64,000 bases of DNA from Amaurobius ferox. Its lineage: Eukaryota > Arthropoda > Arachnida > Araneae > Amaurobiidae. The DNA lies in the NCBI GenBank assembly GCA_951213105.1, contig OX578135.1, positions 161,315,250 through 161,379,249 on the forward strand, written 5' to 3'. The first letter of the stretch is position 1; the number at the start of each line of letters is the position of its first letter. A program made the translations under genes and the position numbers. The notes beneath the pieces were generated by a model. That model made no database searches. It was given only the letters and a program-made list of their open reading frames with translations, and was not told the DNA's origin. Shown here one piece after another: positions 57,171 to 64,000 of the stretch.

Positions 57171-57572
57171 ACAGAAATTTTAAGTTTCCCCAAATTACGT
57201 ACCCTTTTCTTTCATAATTCTTATTCTAAATTCCTATCTCATGTTAATCGTTTCTTGCGACTATATTAAATTCTATCCCAAGCTATTAATATTACCAGAT
57301 AATGCACATACTTCTTCTTTTCATCTGCAACAGCATATGTGGCCACTAATTCAAACCGCTACGCAAACTCTCTCCTCTGAAACTGCATCTCCATCACATT
57401 TTTTAAGTATGGAAACCGCGGTATATTTTCCATGCAATCATCGTATTCCCCTCCCCGACAAAATGTAGCTTGTGTGTAACCACGGCAGACTGCACTAAGA
57501 TTTCATACGAGATGGAGGCCGACGAAAAGATCGGAAAATGTAAAAAGTTGTATTCTAAGTAAGATTATTACA
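57171..57572 (+). repeat. Dispersed repeat R1, copy 2
   Basis: Partner of 5485-5975; shares ACAGAAATTTTAAGTTTCCC, TTTCTTTCATAATTCTTATT and the CATCACATTTTTTAAGTATG block. No polyG run precedes this copy. Confidence 0.65.
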
Positions 57573-58509
57573 TTAGATTCTTACGTGATTCACGAGCCTT
57601 TTCACTGGAACAATTCTTCTACCATGACTATATATTTTTCATATTTCAATGAAAAAGCATTCTAAATTTATTGTTAAAATAAATTCTGCTACTATGGAAA
57701 CCATCTAATCAATGCTAAAGCTTTCTAGTGCGCACAAATTAGCTTTGCCTTATAACTATAGGGATGTACTTAACTTGTAATGCAATGCCATATTATCAGC
57801 TGACGTTTCATTTTATCTTTCTGGTTAACTCGTGTTCCGATTTATTCCATTACTTGTGTAATCCCAGAGTATAACTGTGTTCGGTTCACATTTCAGTCTA
57901 ACAGACGGAAAAGTTTGAAAATCACTAAAAGTTTTAAAAGACTTCAAGAATTCGGCATCAGCGAAAATAACGACGAAGGTTAATTTCAGTCTAATCACAG
58001 ATAATCTTTCACTATATTGAGTCTATCATACTTACGTGTTTAATACGGATTAGCAGACATATGGATTTGAAGTCGTCCTTCGGTTCAATGACATTTTTCA
58101 AAATTCCATTTCTTTAAAAGGATGATACTGCTTCGTTTCCAAGAAATATGGTTAGATATTAAAAAATCTTATATACGGCTTGCCCTACACACTGGAAGGA
58201 ATTTACTTCAATTAGATTTATGTGTGTAAAAAGGATTAGCCTAATTTCACGGAATTAAAGTCGTCCTTCACTTCAATAGCTTTTTTTCGAAAACAGATAA
58301 GTCCTTTCGAGGAAATCAACTTAGGTATAAAAAAATGATGTCAGCAGCGCACAACATTATCTACTAACAATCAGGAATTTACTTCTGATACATTTCGAAA
58401 ACATCTATTTACACTTACTTATAATCACGTTCAAACAAAACCCATAATGAATTACCGTTATATAAGTTAACATTTAGTATTTATGGCAATTTGCAGGTGA
58501 AAAGAGATA

Positions 58510-59025
58510 GAATTTCTTAAGAGATTAAAAATCAGAGAGAAGAATAGTTATTGATAAAGAGAATTTTTTACAGATAAAAAAACAAAGAGAAGAATAGTTA
58601 ATGATAGAAAGACAAAATTTCTTAGAGATAAAAAAACAGAAAGACGAATGGTTATTGATAAAGAGACAGAATTTCTTAGAGATTAAAAATCAGATAGAAG
58701 AATAGTTATTGATAAAGAGAATTTCTTAGAGATAAAAAAACAAAGAGAAGAATAGTTAATGATAGAGAGACAAAATTTCTTAGAGATAAAAAAACAGAGA
58801 GAAGAACGATTAATGATAAAGAGACATAATTTCTTAGAGATTAAAAATCAGAGAGAAGAATAGTTATTGATAAAGAGAATTTAGAGATAAAAAAACAGAG
58901 AAAAGAATGGTTAATGATAGCGAGACAGGATTTCTTAAGAGATCAAAAAACAGAAAGAAGAATGGTTATTGATAGAGACAGAATTTCTTAGAGATAAAAA
59001 ACAGAGAGAAGAATGATTATTGATA
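58510..59025 (+). repeat. AG-rich minisatellite with three-unit higher-order repeat
   Basis: Ten units of about 47-55 bp, each with AGAGAT(T)AAAAA, CAGA-AGAAGAAT and TTATTGATA or TTAATGATA. Unit type A (AGAGATTAAAAATCAG, lacking the GACA segment) recurs every third unit, giving A-B-C three times with a period of about 155 bp, then a partial unit. Confidence 0.9.
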
Positions 59026-59389
59026 ATGTTAACGTAAAAATTACATTATCGTTTAAAATAAATAAAGTTGCAAGAATGAGGAAACGTATTTTAAAATCAA
59101 AGATCAAAAAATGAATATAGAGGTTAAAAATGCACAAAGACACTAGAAGAACAAAAATATATTGATATAATTTACAGGTAAAAATAAACATAACATAGAG
59201 ATAAAAAACAACGAGAAAAACATATATTGATAATGTTGACATAAAAAAAGAGAGGCAAGAAAGAGAAAACGTATTTTAAAATCTATAAATCAAAAATTAA
59301 TTAAAAATGCAAAAAAGCACTAGCAGAATAAAAATATATTGATACAATTTGTAGTAAAAAGAGACATGATTTCTTAGAGATAAAAAAAG

Positions 59390-59475
59390 AATGGTTAAGA
59401 GAAGAATGGCTATTGGTATGGTTAAGAGAAGAATGGTTATTGATATGGTTAAGAGAAGAATGGTTTGGGGAAATC
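59390..59475 (+). repeat. 27-bp tandem repeat
   Basis: Three units of GGTTAAGAGAAGAATGG followed by TTATTGATAT or CTATTGGTAT; related in sequence to the AG-rich minisatellite 400 bp upstream. Confidence 0.85.
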
Positions 59476-59755
59476 GCCAACAAAAACATTGCACCTCTCT
59501 TTTGGCAGAACGCTGGCAGAATTTGATATTTGCACGTTGTTCTTCAAACGCCATTTCCGTTTTCGACGAAGGCAAACGATTACAGTTCACTGACACGCAT
59601 TGTCTGGAAAACACCTTCTTCCTTTTCACATCTCGCGTCACATGTGCCTCTACGCCACGGTAAAATAGTTCCCTTCTCCTCCAATCAGGGTTGGAGATAT
59701 CAGCACAGTTTCCGAATTTTTTGATCCTGCCTTGTATATATAATCCCCTGTTTCA

Positions 59756-60075
59756 CATGACGATTTTTGAGGACTATTTCACAAAAAACAAAACAGGCTA
59801 ATTTCGTCCGAATCATACCAAAATCTAATCAGCACCGGGGTAGCCCACAAGCGACTTATCCACAAAACATTGTGAAATTTGATACTTTAGTTTTTCAGCT
59901 AGAGTGGATACATGTATCGCGCAGATAGACACACAAACACACACCAAGACGTCACGCTAAAAACAAGTGTTTTCGGGTTCTCGAAAAGATTTAAATCTGT
60001 TGAAAACTCGAGTTGCGATTTTCAACACGATTCCAATGCATGCATTACCCTGTATTATATGGGAAGTAAAGATTT
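59756..60075 (+). repeat. S-family element, 3' part
   Basis: Matches S from the CGATTTTTG/TTTCACAAAA region through AATCTAATCAGCACCGGGGT, CTAGAGTGGATACATG and GACGTCACGCTAAAAACA to GATTCCAATGCATGCATTAC. The terminal hairpin is decayed. Confidence 0.8.
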
Positions 60076-60320
60076 GTCTCAGAAAAGATGACAATTAGCA
60101 ATTTTTTATCCAGTGAAGGCACTGTCACGAGGTACTCCATCAGGTGGGGCACCTTGAGACTTAGGTCACTGGGAGGGTTCTGGAGAAAACATTGTTTATT
60201 TATTACGTATATAAAATTTGAAGTGGAATTTACTTTTATCTTCTGCAGAAGTGTTTAATGTACATGAGGTAAGTGTCTGGTTGAAATAGAGTTATAAAAA
60301 ATATTTATAAAAATAAAAAT

Positions 60321-61102
60321 CTGATGTGGGCACCACATGACTTTCCCTGCAGACGCGAATTCATTCTTTCTATATTTCTAAGAACTAAATTGAGTTTAAT
60401 TGTATAAAATAACACAAAATTTTCATTTATAATAAAATTTCTGCTTTTATTTGATAATCGGACATTTTTCCAAAGGCGGCATAACAAAAATGTAAAAAAT
60501 CTCAAATATCTTGAGAACGGTTAGTCCTAGAGTAATAGAGTTGTTCTTATTCTTTTCCTCGTCAAAAATTACGTATGAAACAAGCATTTAATTGATATGT
60601 TTGAACATACGTAATCTTTTTTTTAGATATTGGCGATTTTTGCGGCTCATTTCGTAAAAAAGGACAGGTTGTTCTTTTTTGAATCGTACCAAAATCTAAT
60701 CAGCACCAGAGTATCCCACAAGTGATTTATCTACCAAATTTTGTGAAATTTAGTCAATTAGTATTTCAGCTAGAGTGGATACATGAGTTTTGCGGGCCAT
60801 TTCGCAAAAAAGGGCGGGTTCTTTTTTTCCGAATTGTACCAAAAACTAATCAGCACCAGGGTCACGCCCAAGAGTTTTACCTACCAAATTTTATGAAATT
60901 TGGTCCATTAGTTTTTGAGTTAGAGTGGATACATACATTGCACAGACACACAGACAGATACACACACAGACGTCACGCTAAAAATGGTGTTTTCGTATTC
61001 TAGAGGTCTCGAAACGTGTAGATCCGTCGAAAACTCGAGTTGCGATTTTTGGCATGATTCCAATACTTTCCCTATACATTACCATGTATTGCAGGGAAAG
61101 TA
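60321..61102 (+). repeat. S-family element, full length
   Basis: Starts CTGATGTGGGCACCACATGA then CTTTCCCTGCA. It ends with the hairpin TACTTTCCCTATACAT / ATGTATTGCAGGGAAAGTA (61064-61102). Two tandem units of about 150 bp (AATCTAATCAGCACCA.GGT ... TAGAGTGGATACAT) lie inside. The left ACTTTCCCTGCA and right TGCAGGGAAAGT are inverted repeats. Confidence 0.8.
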
Positions 61103-61837
61103 AAGATTGAAGTGCCCCAAGGTGCCCCACTCTCCTCTACCCTTGAAAACAGCAACTAGAGTGTATATCAGAACAGGTATTTCAGATCGTACAGCTGCTG
61201 AAATAACATCTGCTCTGATGAAAGATATTGGAAAGATGTCAAATGAAGATCAAACTTGCGTAATTGATAGATCAAAGATCACAAGAGTGAAGGAAAAGTT
61301 TAGAAGGTCACTTCGAGATTTAGAAAACTTCGAAAGTTCTTCGGCAATATATATTTTAACAGTCGCAAAGATAAAACCTTAAAATTGGAAAAGCATGATG
61401 AAAGAAAGTTCTTTAAGAGAATGATAATAGAGGAGCAGATTGTGCTTGTTTCTGAACCTGAGTAGTATAAATATGGGGGACACGTTGTTTTAGAATTTGG
61501 GATGGCTAAAAGCCTTGAGAAAAGCATAATGAATTATTTAACGACTAAAAACGTTGTTTTTTATAATTTGGTACCTTCGTGATACAATAGAACAGCATTA
61601 AATACATCCCCGAAAGGAGGGAATAATACGATTGTTAGACATGGAATTTAAAGAAACCTCCCCATTGGTCCATTTACCAGTTAACATGGAATGACATGCC
61701 ATTGCGCCATGTACTTCAATATTTTGACGGTAAAATTTCTGGTTCGAGCAGCCTTTTTTGAAAAGGAAATCTGAGTATTGATGTAAAAATGTGAAGGGGA
61801 AGACGGGATTAAGACTCCACAAGACCCTAAAGCCCCA

Positions 61838-61946
61838 AGTCCCTATTACACGACAGTAATTTGGGACAACAAACCGTTCACAAAACAACTTTTGGGACGT
61901 TTGTGACGGTTTGTTGTCCCAAATTACTGTCATGTAATAGGGGCTT
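61838..61946. repeat. Palindrome with about 46-bp arms
   Basis: Arms AGTCCCTATTACACGACAGT AATTTGGGAC... at 61838-61884 and the inverse at 61898-61946 pair with about four mismatches around a short loop. Confidence 0.88.
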
Positions 61947-62019
61947 AAGCTCTGAAAATTTTGTTGTCCCCTCGATGCATAAACCTAAAGTTTTAGAAAA
62001 TACTGTCATGGAAATTTAA

Positions 62020-62423
62020 CATGTTAATGGGATTACCAACAAATGACAAATGTCACAGATCCAATAGTCATTTTATTTTAAAATCATCCTGCAGACGTAA
62101 AAATAATAGCCAAAGCGCTTTCGGACATTTTACATGTCCATCCTCAGTGGCAGTACAATTATTGCCTCAGTGGCAGTTAAATTGTACTGCCACTGAGGAT
62201 GGACATGTAAAATGTCCGAAAACGCTTTGTCTGTTATTTTTACGTCTGCAGGATGATTTTAAAATAAAATGACTATTGGATCTATGACATTTGTCATTTG
62301 TTGGTAATTTGAATTTGAAACCGTGATGTCGAACGTCGAAAACCCAGACCACCCGACTCGCCCTAGGGCACGAGCAGCAATTTGACCGTTACGTGTCGCC
62401 ACTCTTAGCATGTTAATGGGATT
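62020..62423. mobile_element. Large palindrome plus SINE A end between 15-bp direct repeats
   Basis: CATGTTAATGGGATT at 62020-62034 recurs at 62409-62423. Between them are inverted arms of about 130 bp (62035-62160 and 62173-62310, about 97% paired by eye) and then a SINE A 3' end at about 62335-62405 in minus orientation with a CTCGCCC-TA-GGG hairpin. Confidence 0.8.
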
Positions 62424-62461
62424 TAATATATATTTTTTTAAATACAATGGTTAAAACTATA

Positions 62462-63399
62462 CGGGGTTTCTAAGAAAGTCCTTAGGCACCCCAATAACTT
62501 AAGGTCCATGGATGTACACTTTAGCCCTACCTATAGCAAAGTGAGCATGGCCGATTGAATAAAAGTGATTGCAGCGCCTCTAACGGAGAATTTCAAAAGC
62601 TACGACAACGAATTCGGCAACAAGGCAAAGCAGACTAAACGATTCAATTACAAAGCTGTACAGCATTGTGGACTGGTATAGATAATAAAACTGTTATGGA
62701 AGGCATTTATTGGACATAATGGGGTTATTGGCCAACGGTTGTGCTATTCAGGAAAGCTGAAATAAATAACACTTACATACACAGGAATCTAATGTACAGC
62801 CGCCCCCTTCGGCAAAAATGTACATATGAATTGAATTTGAGAAGAAACATGACCCCTTGCTTAGACAAGCATTGTAGATGTCAAGATGGATAAATTGAGA
62901 TTACTAGCTTTAACCGTACGACTTTTTGTCGTACGATATTTAGTGCTTTCCATATGAGTTTCATTCGCACCACTTGGTGACGATTCCAATTCATTAGATA
63001 ATGCTCTACAATTTCGTAATTGGTTTTATCCGTCTATTTCGCTGTGTTGCCGAGGTCGTTTACCAAATTTTAAATTCTTTATCGGCGCTGCAATCACTTT
63101 TATTCGATCGGGTATGGTTACTTTACTATAAATAGACCTAATGTGTACAATCCTAAACCTTTCCTTACAAATAAAGAAAACTAGAGCAACGTAAATAAGC
63201 ACAAATAACACAATAATGCAGCACACACTGACGAAGAGGTTCCAACGTATTCTCGAAATAGCTGTATGCTGCATTATTGTGTTATTTGTGCTCATTTACG
63301 TTGCTCTAGATTTCTTTATCCTTTGCACAATGTGTATTTTATTTACTGCTTTCCTTACCGAGTTATTGGGATGATTAAGGACTTTCCTAGGGGTCCCTG
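62462..63399. mobile_element. Non-autonomous inverted-repeat element with TA duplication
   Basis: Left end CGGGGTTTCTAAGAAAGTCC then TTAGGCACCCCAATAACT. Right end, reverse complement, CAGGGACCCCTAGGAAAGTC then CTTAATCATCCCAATAACT. TA flanks at 62460-62461 and 63400-63401 suggest the Tc1/mariner group. No transposase. A 58-bp palindrome sits inside at 63170-63319. Confidence 0.75.
63170..63319. repeat. Palindrome with about 57-bp arms
   Basis: Arms AAATAAAGAAAACTAGAGCA ...AATGCAGCA and TGCTGCATTATTGTGTTATT ...TCTTTAT pair with few mismatches, with a spacer of about 35 nt. Confidence 0.88.
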
Positions 63400-63439
63400 T
63401 ATCTCTTATGACATGATGCACTCTGATGCAAAAAATATA

Positions 63440-64000
63440 TGCACCGATAATAAATTGAGCTACAGCCGCGAAACTCAGCATGTGTGCATCGTTTGAGGAG
63501 ATGATTGCAAATGATTAGAATTTGGGAGCACAAAGGAGTTTTATTCAGAATTGGTGGCAACAAGAAGATGATATTTTAATAAGTGGTAAATCCTCCCCTG
63601 GAAACTATACAAGCCGATATTTGGTCCGACGTAAAGTCAATATTAAGTAGCTTATGTCCTCAAGAAGATTCTGCCACAAATGCTGCAACTGGTCAGCTAA
63701 TTCTGTGGTGTTCTGAGAAGGCTGCGATTGCCGCCCCAGCATGTCCCAGACGTGTTCTATTGGCAATAGGTCTGGGAACGTGGATGGCTATGGAAAGGTA
63801 TAAAATCCTTAAAGATGAAGGAGATAAACTTTCCTGAGAAAAGCGTGCAGTACGGGGTCGAGCGTTGTCTTGGCAAATAAGCGGTTTCATAGCATAGGCA
63901 GAACAATTGGCTGCAGAATATCGTCGACGTACAAGCGAGTCGTCAGACTGGCTTGCAGCACAACTAGAGGAGATCGGTTGTCCCACGTGATGACTCCACC
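63440..64000 (-). mobile_element. Tc1-like element, partial (runs off window)
   Basis: Starts after TA with TGCACCGATAATAAATTGAG then CTACAGCCGCGAAACT, matching the ends of the element at 31793-33140. The following sequence parallels 31840-32340 (CTGCCACAAATG.TGCAACTG, AGAATATCGTCGA.GTACAAG). The minus strand holds the C-terminal part of a broken transposase (LVRRRYSAANCSAYA). Confidence 0.85.

Noticed and set aside
60722..61003. 93-codon frame with two similar halves
   Set aside because: Produced by the tandem units of the S element; other S copies do not keep it open.
62021..62352. Two mirror frames of the same protein on opposite strands
   Set aside because: A consequence of the large palindrome, not two genes.
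63026..63295. 89-codon minus-strand frame with a membrane-like segment
   Set aside because: The hydrophobic part is one arm of the palindrome at 63170-63319 and is open on both strands by symmetry.

Overview
The window is AT-rich animal nuclear DNA, most likely from an arthropod and plausibly a spider or other arachnid. It has no operons, ribosome binding sites or long host reading frames. It carries Tc1-like, hAT-like, LINE, LTR, SINE and Penelope-like elements, long simple repeats and many G or C runs. The taxon is an inference from the repeat types (a Penelope-like element with an N-terminal GIY-YIG domain, and Tc1 and LINE relics of kinds common in arthropods). I saw no rRNA, tRNA, CRISPR or microbial gene.

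The one long intact gene (6580-9141, 853 aa) is a Penelope-like retroelement (PLE) protein. It has a zinc-binding-like N-terminus, a GIY-YIG endonuclease domain placed before the reverse transcriptase, and a complete RT core ending in YVDD. About 440 bp after its stop lie an imperfect hairpin and a hammerhead-ribozyme-like core, as expected of PLE terminal repeats, although the ribozyme seems to lack stem III. Broken relatives lie at 11.07-11.39 kb (two pieces head to head) and 14.73-15.17 kb.

Left third (1-26 kb). Inverted copies of a family here called S (1-2.04 kb); a dispersed repeat R1 (5.5-5.97 kb); the PLE; a tRNA-derived SINE (family A, 10.54-10.78 kb); a Tc1-like transposase split by a non-LTR gag insertion and then tandemly duplicated (11.7-13.8 kb); a 4.6-kb hAT-type element with a perfect 8-bp target duplication (18.47-23.04 kb); a field of CCAATATTGG palindromes; and a hAT transposase C-terminal relic (24.0-24.3 kb). 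At 25.8-26.3 kb the minus strand shows a candidate promoter, a 13-codon first coding exon and a consensus splice donor, the best hint of a host gene.

Middle (26-44 kb). A second SINE family with a perfect 15-bp target duplication; three degenerate S or Tc1 insertions, one Tc1-like copy with both ends and TA duplications; a 260-bp tandem duplication; related LTRs, two of them tail to tail; a LINE RNase-H relic; fold-back repeats; and two short hAT-like elements.

Right third (44-64 kb). At least six copies of a 1.1-1.3-kb family here called M, two forming a large fold-back; more S copies; a GC-rich 43-bp minisatellite (about 19 units); an AG-rich minisatellite with a three-unit higher-order repeat; several long palindromes; a TA-flanked inverted-repeat element; and a Tc1-like copy running off the end.

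The most unusual pattern is at three loci (20.5, 41.5 and 48.6 kb): two different 5'-truncated SINE A ends lie in tandem, each separated by a copy of the same 14-16-bp local target. One of these sites has its empty counterpart elsewhere in the window. Family names S, M, R1, R2, SINE A and SINE B are labels used only here.
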